Of a stretch of DNA of 16,494 bases, positions 1-4,760 are shown one piece after another (position 1 is the stretch's first letter; every line of letters starts with the position of its first letter). Both the position numbers and the translations under genes were made by a program. Origin of the DNA: SIG452 sp045541975 (GTDB taxonomy: Bacteria > Bacillota > Clostridia > UMGS1840); the NCBI GenBank assembly GCA_045541975.1, contig JAZQKB010000021.1, forward strand, positions 1-16,494. The letters run 5' to 3'. The notes under the pieces are model-generated. The model ran no database searches, was not told the DNA's origin, and saw only the letters and a program-made list of their open reading frames with translations.

Positions 1-2
1 AA

Positions 3-32
3 AAAAGCACTTGCATAGGCAAGTGCTTTTTT
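3..32 (-). terminator. Intrinsic terminator of the zinc-ribbon gene; copy 1 of a 30-bp direct repeat
   Basis: A-run, arm GCACTTGC, loop ATAG (or CTAT on the other strand), arm GCAAGTGC and T-run form a strong hairpin able to stop transcription from either side. The minus-strand gene ends with a TAA (31-33) that runs straight into it. The same 30 bases occur at 605-634 in the same orientation, as shown by the asymmetric loop. Confidence 0.85.
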
Positions 33-300
33 AGTCTTTAGATGCTTTTTTTCTATGAATCAGGAAAATAGGAGATAATAAAAATTTTAATAATAAGCAT
101 ATTACTCGAAAGGTTAGCCGGAGTATTAAAATAAAATATGTCAATATCCTTAGGAAAATGTTTTGCCGTTTCATAATCACTACTTGTTTTAGTTTGCCGC
201 ATCCTTCACACAATTCTAAATGTTTTGATATGACATACATTTTCTCACTGTCATTAGTTTGATTCATCCGATTCAGGCAATCTAAACAAAATGCAGCCAT
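31..300 (-). CDS. Small zinc-ribbon membrane protein, unknown function
   Basis: The 89-residue product has two CxxC knuckles (C5/C8 and C31/C34), which together could bind one zinc ion. They are followed by a hydrophobic stretch from about residue 48 to 81 rich in Leu, Ile and Phe, with scattered Arg/Lys, and a basic tail. This suggests an N-terminal zinc ribbon with a C-terminal membrane anchor or hairpin. The start is supported by AAAGGA at 309-314, 8 bases upstream, and by a consensus promoter at 337-365. It is transcribed divergently from a Cro/CI-type regulator, which probably controls it. The gene is visibly more AT-rich than the metabolic genes downstream. I do not recognise a named family, and no function can be assigned. 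That it is a real gene is well supported by its promoter, RBS and terminator. Confidence 0.7.
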   Translation of the reverse strand: MAAFCLDCLNRMNQTNDSEKMYVISKHLELCEGCGKLKQVVIMKRQNIFLRILTYFILILRLTFRVICLLLKFLLSPIFLIHRKKASKD

Positions 301-336
301 AGTATCATTCCTTTAATCATTGTATATTCTTATATA

Positions 337-365
337 AGTATATATCTTTTTATAGGAATTGTCAA
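337..365 (-). promoter_or_regulatory. SigA-type promoter of the zinc-ribbon gene
   Basis: On the minus strand, TTGACA (365-360), a 17-bp spacer and TATACT (342-337) give a nearly perfect vegetative promoter. Its -35 box overlaps the -35 box of the divergent regulator promoter by five bases. Confidence 0.8.
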
Positions 366-387
366 TAGGGTATATATTTATTAAAAT
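359..387 (+). promoter_or_regulatory. SigA-type promoter of the HTH regulator gene
   Basis: TTGTCA (359-364), a 17-bp spacer and TAAAAT (382-387) form a good vegetative promoter. The TTGTCAA heptamer at 359-365 serves as -35 on both strands, so one polymerase or one bound repressor here would occlude both promoters. The flanks are rich in TATATA steps, which could be operator sequence, but no clean palindromic operator stands out. Confidence 0.75.
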
Positions 388-405
388 ATACTCAGAGGTG
401 AGATT

Positions 406-606
406 ATGGTAAAACTTACACTGGAATCCGTGCTGGAAAAACATAACATTTCGAGATATGAATTAGCAAAACGCACAGGGATTCGTTATCATATTATTGA
501 TAATTATTACAAAAACAAGGTTACTAGATATGATAGTTTCATATTGGATAAAATTTGTGTTACACTAGATTGTAAAATTGAAGATATTATCAAATTTGAA
601 AAGTAA
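406..606 (+). CDS. Small Cro/CI-type (XRE family) HTH transcriptional regulator
   Basis: The 66-residue protein is essentially one Cro/CI-type helix-turn-helix domain. The HTH lies around residues 16-36 (SRYELAKRTG then a recognition helix), and the C-terminal helix contains LDKICVTLDC, the usual pattern of YozG-like mini-regulators in Bacillota. A DNA-binding repressor or activator acting as a dimer is expected. AGAGGTG (394-400) lies 5 bases before the ATG. The gene diverges from the zinc-ribbon membrane gene with a shared -35 region, so it probably represses itself and that gene. Single-HTH proteins of this size are often paired with small membrane proteins, but the partner here is not a family I can name. 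The TAA at 604-606 abuts the terminator. Confidence 0.88.
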   Translation: MVKLTLESVLEKHNISRYELAKRTGIRYHIIDNYYKNKVTRYDSFILDKICVTLDCKIEDIIKFEK

Positions 607-634
607 AAGCACTTGCATAGGCAAGTGCTTTTTT
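605..634 (+). terminator. Intrinsic terminator of the HTH gene; copy 2 of the 30-bp direct repeat
   Basis: This is an exact copy of 3-32, offset by 602 bases: A-run, GCACTTGC, ATAG, GCAAGTGC, T-run. It starts inside the HTH stop codon. Identity includes the loop, so this is a duplication rather than two independent terminators of similar shape. Confidence 0.87.
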
Positions 635-677
635 GGTGGGAAAGCAAAGCAAGAAAGATGTGTTTCATTTTCATGAA

Positions 678-833
678 GTATCGCCGATGGCGATACGATG
701 TTATGCATAGCATCATGATGTTGCTCGTTTCACTCACAATGATGCGATGTTTGGCAAACGTGCCGTGAGGCACAGATCATTAGCGTCAGCGTCATCATCA
801 GTGAAACGACATCATTTGCCGCAGGAAAACATC
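678..833. repeat. Multi-palindromic non-coding repeat element (MITE/REP-like)
   Basis: No convincing gene lies between 635 and 868. The stretch consists of short hairpins separated by ATGATG or CATCAT. GTATCGCC/GGCGATAC (678-685/689-696) has loop GAT, ATGC/GCAT lies at 703-713, GTTT/AAAC at 749-759, and GTGCC/GGCAC at 760-773 has a GTGA loop. Longer-range arms also pair: GATGTT 697-702 with 828-833, ATGATG 715-720 with 810-815, a 10-bp arm 725-734 with 800-809, and AATGAT 738-743 with 776-781. The whole block 697-833 can therefore fold into one branched structure centred on the GTGCC hairpin. This suggests a dispersed palindromic repeat or structured RNA. Copy number elsewhere cannot be judged here. 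Confidence 0.6.
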
Positions 834-837
834 ATTG

Positions 838-867
838 AAAAAAGCACTTCCGAAGAAGTGCTTTTTT
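838..867 (-). terminator. Intrinsic terminator of the tRNA operon
   Basis: A 13-bp stem (838-850 with 855-867) closes on a CGAA loop and has A- and T-runs at its ends, so it can act in both directions. It lies 1 base beyond the tRNA-Cys CCA end. The outer arms (A-run plus GCACTT) match those of the hairpins at 3-32 and 605-634, but the inner stem and loop differ. Confidence 0.87.
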
Positions 868-868
868 C

Positions 869-942
869 TGGAGGCGCCACCCAGATTCGAACTGGGGATC
901 AAGGTGTTGCAGACCGATGCCTTACCACTTGGCTATGGCGCC
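869..942 (-). tRNA. tRNA-Cys (GCA)
   Basis: The 74-nt gene has acceptor arms GGCGCCA/TGGCGCC, a D-arm with GTGGTAAGGC, anticodon GCA (plus-strand TGC at 908-910) and T-arm GTTCGAATC. It encodes CCA. U at position 73 is the expected Cys identity base. It is the last gene of the four-tRNA operon. Confidence 0.96.
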
Positions 943-969
943 ACAGTATAAAGTTGTTTTTTAGTTGAC

Positions 970-997
970 AAAAGGCACAATATTCATTGTGCCTTTT
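970..997 (-). terminator. Hairpin between tRNA-Gly and tRNA-Cys, possible weak terminator or processing signal
   Basis: A perfect 12-bp stem AAAAGGCACAAT/ATTGTGCCTTTT encloses a 4-base loop. On the transcribed (minus) strand only four T residues follow, so termination would be weak. It could make tRNA-Cys expression partly dependent on read-through, or guide processing of the precursor. Confidence 0.5.
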
Positions 998-1003
998 ATC
1001 AAA

Positions 1004-1078
1004 TGGAGCGGAAGACGAGATTCGAACTCGCGACGTTCACCTTGGCAAGGTGACGCTCTACCACTGAGCCACTCCCGC
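1004..1078 (-). tRNA. tRNA-Gly (GCC)
   Basis: The 75-nt gene has acceptor arms GCGGGAG/CTTCCGC (one G-U pair), D-arm GGCTCAGTGGTAGAGC, anticodon loop TTGCCAA with anticodon GCC, and T-arm GTTCGAATC. CCA is encoded and the discriminator is U. Confidence 0.96.
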
Positions 1079-1100
1079 ATATTTTGTTTGAAAAAGCTAA

Positions 1101-1176
1101 TGGTGCCTCCGGGTGGAATCGAACCGCCGACACAGGGATTTTCAGTCCCTTGCTCTACCGACTGAGCTACAGAGGC
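1101..1176 (-). tRNA. tRNA-Phe (GAA)
   Basis: The 76-nt gene has acceptor arms GCCTCTG/CGGAGGC (one wobble), D-arm AGCTCAGTCGGTAGAGC, anticodon stem GGGA/TCCC with anticodon GAA, T-arm GTTCGATTC, discriminator A and encoded CCA. Confidence 0.96.
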
Positions 1177-1222
1177 AAATGTTTTAGTCACGGCTCAATC
1201 TCCAAGGGATTTTAAAGAAAAG

Positions 1223-1299
1223 TGGCGACCTGGAAGGGGATCGAACCCTCGACCTCTAGCGTGACAGGCTAGCGTTCTAACCAGCTGAACTACCAGGCC
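1223..1299 (-). tRNA. tRNA-Asp (GTC)
   Basis: The 77-nt gene has acceptor arms GGCCTGG/CCAGGTC, D-arm AGTTCAGCTGGTTAGAAC, anticodon loop CTGTCAC with anticodon GTC, T-arm GTTCGATCC and encoded CCA. The discriminator G73 is the expected Asp identity base. It is the first gene of the operon, about 40 bases after the predicted start of transcription. Confidence 0.96.
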
Positions 1300-1343
1300 A
1301 TAATTTCTTTCTGATAAACCGCTTCACTTATCAAGCGAAGGTT

Positions 1344-1372
1344 ATTATACACCACTTTTTTTCAAAAGTCAA
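1344..1372 (-). promoter_or_regulatory. Promoter of the tRNA Asp-Phe-Gly-Cys operon
   Basis: On the minus strand, TTGACT (1372-1367), a 17-bp spacer and TATAAT (1349-1344) form a near-consensus vegetative promoter. The leader carries a small stem CGCTT/AAGCG (1320-1324/1333-1337) before tRNA-Asp. Confidence 0.88.
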
Positions 1373-1375
1373 TAC

Positions 1376-1417
1376 TTTTTTTGAAATTTTTTTAAATTTT
1401 TTTAAATTTTTTTGAAA
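1376..1417 (-). promoter_or_regulatory. Phased A-tract region upstream of the tRNA promoter (UP element-like)
   Basis: Four runs of seven T on the plus strand (A on the template-relevant minus strand) at 1376-1382, 1387-1393, 1397-1403 and 1407-1413 are spaced 10-11 bases apart, one helical turn. They start 4 bases upstream of the -35 box. Phased A-tracts bend DNA and can bind the polymerase alpha C-terminal domain, as at stable-RNA promoters. The rest of 1418-1568 is AT-rich with no clear feature. Confidence 0.6.
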
Positions 1418-1568
1418 TTCTTTTTCCAACATCGCTAAAACCTTGAAAAATCAATGGATTAATAGAAATATGAAGGTTTCAAACAGTGCATTTTTTTCGT
1501 AAAAATCCGTCAAAATTTACCAAAAACAAGAAAAAATCTACAAGTTTGTAAAAAAATGTAAAATTATA

Positions 1569-1597
1569 TTGACTTTTCTTCTATCTTACGGTATAAT
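1569..1597 (+). promoter_or_regulatory. Promoter of the tandem AbrB regulator gene
   Basis: TTGACT (1569-1574), a 17-bp spacer and TATAAT (1592-1597) form a near-consensus promoter. The AT-rich DNA upstream is the kind of sequence AbrB-family proteins bind, so autoregulation is plausible but not shown. Confidence 0.85.
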
Positions 1598-1644
1598 ATA
1601 GAAAAAGAGAGAAGAATGTTAGGATTTGATAAAGGAGTTTTGAT

Positions 1645-2052
1645 ATGATAGCAACAGGCCTGACCCGAAGAATTGATAAGCTTGGCAGAATTATGGTGCC
1701 CAAAGCCATCCGCAGTGAATACGGCATTAGTGAGCATACTCCGGTGGAAATTTTCACCAGAGGCGAATTTATTGTGATTAAAAAATATACCATTTCTGAC
1801 GGCGATATTCAGTCCCGTTACCATACAGACAATGTGGGAAGAATTGTGCTTCCCAAGGCAATCCGTAAGCAGTTTGGTCTGGCAGAGTGTGACGATTTTG
1901 TGGAAATTTTTACGGAAGAGCAAAGTATTCTTTTAAAAAAATATGAGAGAAGCTGTGTTATTTGCGGGAACAACGAGGGCCTGATGCAGATTCGGGACAA
2001 GAAAATCTGCAAAGAATGTGTAGCTGAAATTCTCCGCAAAGCAGGGAACTGA
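1645..2052 (+). CDS. AbrB-family transcriptional regulator with two tandem AbrB domains and a zinc knuckle
   Basis: The 135-residue protein contains two AbrB/SpoVT-type swapped-hairpin DNA-binding domains. The first spans about residues 3-48 (LGRIMVPKAIR, VEIFTRG, IKKY) and the second about residues 57-100 (VGRIVLPKAIR, VEIFTEE, LKKY). A C-terminal Cys4 knuckle follows (C104, C107, C122, C125; CVICG and ICKEC). Usual clostridial AbrB proteins are about 80 residues, with one such domain and then the same type of Cys4 tail, so this one looks like an internal duplication. AbrB proteins are transition-state regulators binding AT-rich DNA as dimers or tetramers; the targets of this one are unknown. 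The start has AAAGGAG at 1631-1637, 7 bases upstream. The gene is monocistronic, with its own promoter and terminator, and diverges from the tRNA operon. Confidence 0.88.
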   Translation: MIATGLTRRIDKLGRIMVPKAIRSEYGISEHTPVEIFTRGEFIVIKKYTISDGDIQSRYHTDNVGRIVLPKAIRKQFGLAECDDFVEIFTEEQSILLKKYERSCVICGNNEGLMQIRDKKICKECVAEILRKAGN

Positions 2053-2063
2053 GTACAATTTTT

Positions 2064-2097
2064 AAGAACCGTAATCCGGGAGGGTTACGGTTCTTTT
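2064..2097 (+). terminator. Intrinsic terminator of the AbrB-family gene
   Basis: AAGAACCGTAA (2064-2074) pairs with TTACGGTTCTT (2085-2095), extended inward by about three pairs to a GGGA loop and followed by T residues. It lies 11 bases after the stop codon. Confidence 0.88.
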
Positions 2098-2216
2098 GCT
2101 TTTTAGAAAACTAAACGGTAGGACACGGTTGTCAAAAAAGACTTCTTTTTTTCGCAAAATCGACTTAAAATACAAATAATCCGACCAAATGTATAAATAA
2201 ATTGCTGGTAGAATAT

Positions 2217-2260
2217 GCTAATATAAACGTAACGGAAACTCTTTTTCTATAAATAGAAAA
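2217..2260 (+). promoter_or_regulatory. Candidate promoter and operator of the amino-sugar operon
   Basis: TATG-C-TAATAT (ending 2224) resembles an extended -10 element, but no good -35 lies 16-18 bases upstream. Downstream, at 2243-2260, is a perfect palindrome TTTTCTAT-AA-ATAGAAAA placed where a repressor would block elongation or initiation. No recognised NagR or CcpA site is seen. The -10 call is tentative; the palindrome is plain in the sequence. Confidence 0.4.
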
Positions 2261-2305
2261 GAAAATATGTTTCCAAAATATCATTTTGAAAGCAGGTCTT
2301 ATGCT

Positions 2306-3385
2306 ATGGCACAGTACAATTTAAAGGAAATCATTGGTAAATTTAATATTACCGATGGTGCAACCCCGTACGGAAAAGGTCATATTAACGACACTTACTT
2401 ATCCAACGCATGTGAACCCCGATACATTCTTCAGAGAATTAACAATAACGTGTTCAAACGTCCTCAGGATGTTATGGAAAACATCGTTCGAGTGACGGCT
2501 CATCTGAAGAAGAAAATCATTGAAGAAGGCGGAGATCCCAAAAGAGAAACTCTGAATCTGGTAAAAACTCATGACGGTGAACCCTATTATGTAACCGCTA
2601 AAGGTGATTACTTCAGAATGTATGAGTTTATCGAAGGTGCTCAGACTTATGAAATCGTGGAAGAACCCATTCATTTTTACAATGCGGCAAAAGCCTTTGC
2701 GAAATTCCAGCAGCGTCTGGCAGATTTTCCGGCTGAAAAGCTCCACGAAACCATTCCTTCCTTCCATGATACCACTGTTCGTTTTCAGCAGCTGAAGGAT
2801 GCCATTGCAAACGATGTTGCCGGCCGATTAAAGGATGTGCAGGCAGAAGTGGAATTTGCTTTGGCAAGAGAACAAGATGCTGCTGTGATTGTAAACGCAA
2901 TTAAAGACGGAACGGTTCCTTTGCGTGTTACCCATAACGATACCAAGTACAACAACATCATGATTGATGATGAAACAGGACTCGGCATCTGTGTGATTGA
3001 TTTGGATACCGTTATGCCCGGTTCTCTGCTGTATGACTACGGTGATTCCTTAAGATTCGGAACCAACCCTGCGGATGAAGACGAAAAAGACTTATCTAAA
3101 GTATATTGTGATCTGAACCTGTTTGAAATGTTCACCAAAGGCTACATGGAAGAGTTAAAAGATGTAATGACTCCCCGTGAAAAAGAGCTGATGCCCTTTG
3201 CTGCCAAACTGATGACCTATGAATGCGGTATCCGTTTCCTGGCAGACTACTTAAACGGCGATACCTATTTCAAAACCAAATACCCCGAACATAATCTGGA
3301 CCGTTGCCATACCCAGTTCAAACTGGTTCAGGATATGGAAGAAAAAGAAGAATTAATGAAGGAGATTGTGAAGAAATATGATTAA
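2306..3385 (+). CDS. N-acetylhexosamine kinase-like protein, APH/choline kinase fold
   Basis: The 359-residue protein is a phosphotransferase of the aminoglycoside phosphotransferase fold. It has an N-terminal glycine motif PYGKGHINDTY (near residues 21-31), the Brenner catalytic motif HNDTKYNN with H210 and D212, and the metal-binding motif VIDLDTVMPG around D232/D234. This arrangement, with RYILQRINNNVF in the N-lobe, resembles NahK-type kinases, which phosphorylate GlcNAc or GalNAc on C1 in lacto-N-biose and mucin-glycan use. The neighbours (ROK, nagB, nagA) support an amino-sugar substrate, but C1 specificity is inferred. An upstream in-frame ATG at 2267 would add 13 residues. I prefer 2306 because family members begin near the Lys/Ile-rich first helix, although its RBS (AGG at 2294-2296) is weak and 2267 has none. 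The end overlaps the next gene by 8 bases, suggesting translational coupling. Confidence 0.8.
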   Translation: MAQYNLKEIIGKFNITDGATPYGKGHINDTYLSNACEPRYILQRINNNVFKRPQDVMENIVRVTAHLKKKIIEEGGDPKRETLNLVKTHDGEPYYVTAKGDYFRMYEFIEGAQTYEIVEEPIHFYNAAKAFAKFQQRLADFPAEKLHETIPSFHDTTVRFQQLKDAIANDVAGRLKDVQAEVEFALAREQDAAVIVNAIKDGTVPLRVTHNDTKYNNIMIDDETGLGICVIDLDTVMPGSLLYDYGDSLRFGTNPADEDEKDLSKVYCDLNLFEMFTKGYMEELKDVMTPREKELMPFAAKLMTYECGIRFLADYLNGDTYFKTKYPEHNLDRCHTQFKLVQDMEEKEELMKEIVKKYD

Positions 3386-4709
3386 ACCTATTTTAGACCA
3401 GGAATTTATCCCTGCAATTGTTTACAACAGAAAATTTTTAGAAACCGCAACCCGTCCCCTGCAGATTGCAGTGGAAAGAGAAAACGGTTTAATCTACCGT
3501 TACGACACCAAAATCGGTGACGATAAAGATGCCAACAACTTCTATGTGGAACGTTTAATCAAAATGTTACTGTGGGCAGTTGGCGGCTTCAAAATTTACT
3601 TAAACGGCGATAAAGATGTATATGAATATATCAAAAATGCCTATACTTTAGAAGGACTTCGTAAATTCGATGTTGACTTTATGAGTAACGTTTACGAAAA
3701 TCCCTTTGAAGTAATTTATACTGAAAATATGCCCGAAGAAAAAGGCAATCCCGTTTCCATCGGCCGTCACTTAGACGGATGCCGTATCGGTTTTGACGCA
3801 GGCGGAAGTGATATGAAGGTTTCCGCAGTGGTAGACGGCGAAGTTATTTTCTCCGAAGAAATCGTTTGGTTACCCAAATTAAACGACGATCCGGAATACC
3901 ATTATGAAAACATTCAGAAAGCAATTGACTTAGCAGCTTCCAAAATGCCCAGAGTGGATGCCATCGGTGTTTCCTCTGCAGGGGTTTATATCTCTAACCG
4001 TGCAATGGTTGCATCTTTGTTCATCAAAGTGCCGAGAGATAAATTCAACGCTCGCATCAAAGATATTTATAAAAATATTGCAGGTGACATTCCGGTTGCC
4101 GTTGCAAACGACGGTGACGTTGCTGCACTGGCAGGTGCAATGCACTTAAACAAAAACTCTATCTTAGGGGTTGCTATGGGTACTTCCGAAGCAGTTGGTT
4201 ACGTGGATCCCAACGGTAACATCACCGGTTGGTTAAACGAACTGGCATTTGCTCCCGTAGATTACAATACCGACGCTATGGTAGACGAATGGTCCGGTGA
4301 CTTTGGTTGCGGATGTAAATACTTCTCTCAGGATGCTGTTATTAAATTAGCTCCCAAAGCTGGTATTGAACTGCCCGAAGATTTATCTTTAGCAGAAAAA
4401 TTAAAAGTGGTTCAGAAACATTTGGCAGAAGGCCATGAAGGCGCTGTTCAGATTTTTGAAACCATTGGTACTTACTTTGGCTATGCTATCGCATACTACA
4501 GCGAATTTTACGATATCAACTACCTGCAGATTTTAGGTCGTGTTACCTCCGGTAAAGGCGGCGACATTATTATTGAAAAAGCAAAAGAAGTATTAAATCA
4601 GGAATTTCCGGAACTGGCTACCAAAGTAAACTTATATATTCCCGATGAATATGAAAGAAGAGTAGGTCAGTCCATTGCGGCTGCAAGCTTACCTGAATTA
4701 TCCAAATAA
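3378..4709 (+). CDS. ROK-family sugar kinase-like protein with N-terminal extension and altered zinc motif
   Basis: The 443-residue protein contains a ROK (repressor, ORF, kinase) ATPase core from about residue 135: phosphate loop FDAGGSDMK (139-147), the catalytic-type NDGD at 244-247 followed by VAALAGA, and the second phosphate loop GVAMGTSE (264-271). ROK kinases phosphorylate glucose, N-acetylglucosamine or N-acetylmannosamine, usually at C6. Next to nagA and nagB, a GlcNAc kinase role is a reasonable inference. Two oddities stand out. About 130 unrecognised residues precede the core, against a usual length near 300. The zinc/sugar motif ExGH...CxCGxxGCxE appears as E288-L-A-F291 and E304-W-S306-G-D-F-G-C311-G-C313, so the His and two of the three zinc Cys are replaced. 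Activity may differ from classical ROK enzymes. The start overlaps the preceding gene by 8 bases. Confidence 0.8.
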   Translation: MIKPILDQEFIPAIVYNRKFLETATRPLQIAVERENGLIYRYDTKIGDDKDANNFYVERLIKMLLWAVGGFKIYLNGDKDVYEYIKNAYTLEGLRKFDVDFMSNVYENPFEVIYTENMPEEKGNPVSIGRHLDGCRIGFDAGGSDMKVSAVVDGEVIFSEEIVWLPKLNDDPEYHYENIQKAIDLAASKMPRVDAIGVSSAGVYISNRAMVASLFIKVPRDKFNARIKDIYKNIAGDIPVAVANDGDVAALAGAMHLNKNSILGVAMGTSEAVGYVDPNGNITGWLNELAFAPVDYNTDAMVDEWSGDFGCGCKYFSQDAVIKLAPKAGIELPEDLSLAEKLKVVQKHLAEGHEGAVQIFETIGTYFGYAIAYYSEFYDINYLQILGRVTSGKGGDIIIEKAKEVLNQEFPELATKVNLYIPDEYERRVGQSIAAASLPELSK

Positions 4710-4710
4710 A

Positions 4711-4746
4711 CAAAAAGAGCAAAAAGAGCAAAAAGAGCAAAAAGAG
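4711..4746 (+). repeat. Four exact tandem copies of a 9-bp unit before the nagB ribosome binding site
   Basis: CAAAAAGAG is repeated exactly four times between the ROK stop codon (4707-4709) and nagB. The last copy runs into the Shine-Dalgarno GGAGGAG (4746-4752). Slippage would change the ROK-nagB distance in 9-base steps without altering either protein. Confidence 0.92.
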
Positions 4747-4760
4747 GAGGAGTTTTTCCA

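Noticed and set aside
1..942. Integrated element at the tRNA-Cys 3' end with the AT-rich module as cargo
   Set aside because: No duplicated tRNA-Cys 3' end, integrase or excision gene is present in the 868 bases available.
937..965. TTGTCA and TATACT on the minus strand just before tRNA-Cys as a separate promoter
   Set aside because: The spacer is only 15 bases and the -10 box ends 2 bases before the mature tRNA, so transcription would start inside the tRNA.
747..1191. Several short reading frames of 60-80 codons on both strands across the tRNA region
   Set aside because: They run through tRNA genes and palindromic sequence, lack ribosome binding sites, and their apparent protein motifs are translations of tRNA T-arms.
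1376..1413. Repeated T7 tracts as a CRISPR-like or short tandem repeat array
   Set aside because: Units are simple A/T tracts without spacers. Their phasing is better explained by DNA curvature at the tRNA promoter.
1438..1479. AAACCTT/AAGGTTT inverted arms upstream of the AbrB gene as an operator or hairpin
   Set aside because: Arms of 7 bases are separated by 28 bases in AT-rich DNA, which is likely by chance.
2129..2157. TTGTCA at 2129-2134 as the -35 of an amino-sugar operon promoter
   Set aside because: No acceptable -10 sequence lies 16-18 bases downstream.
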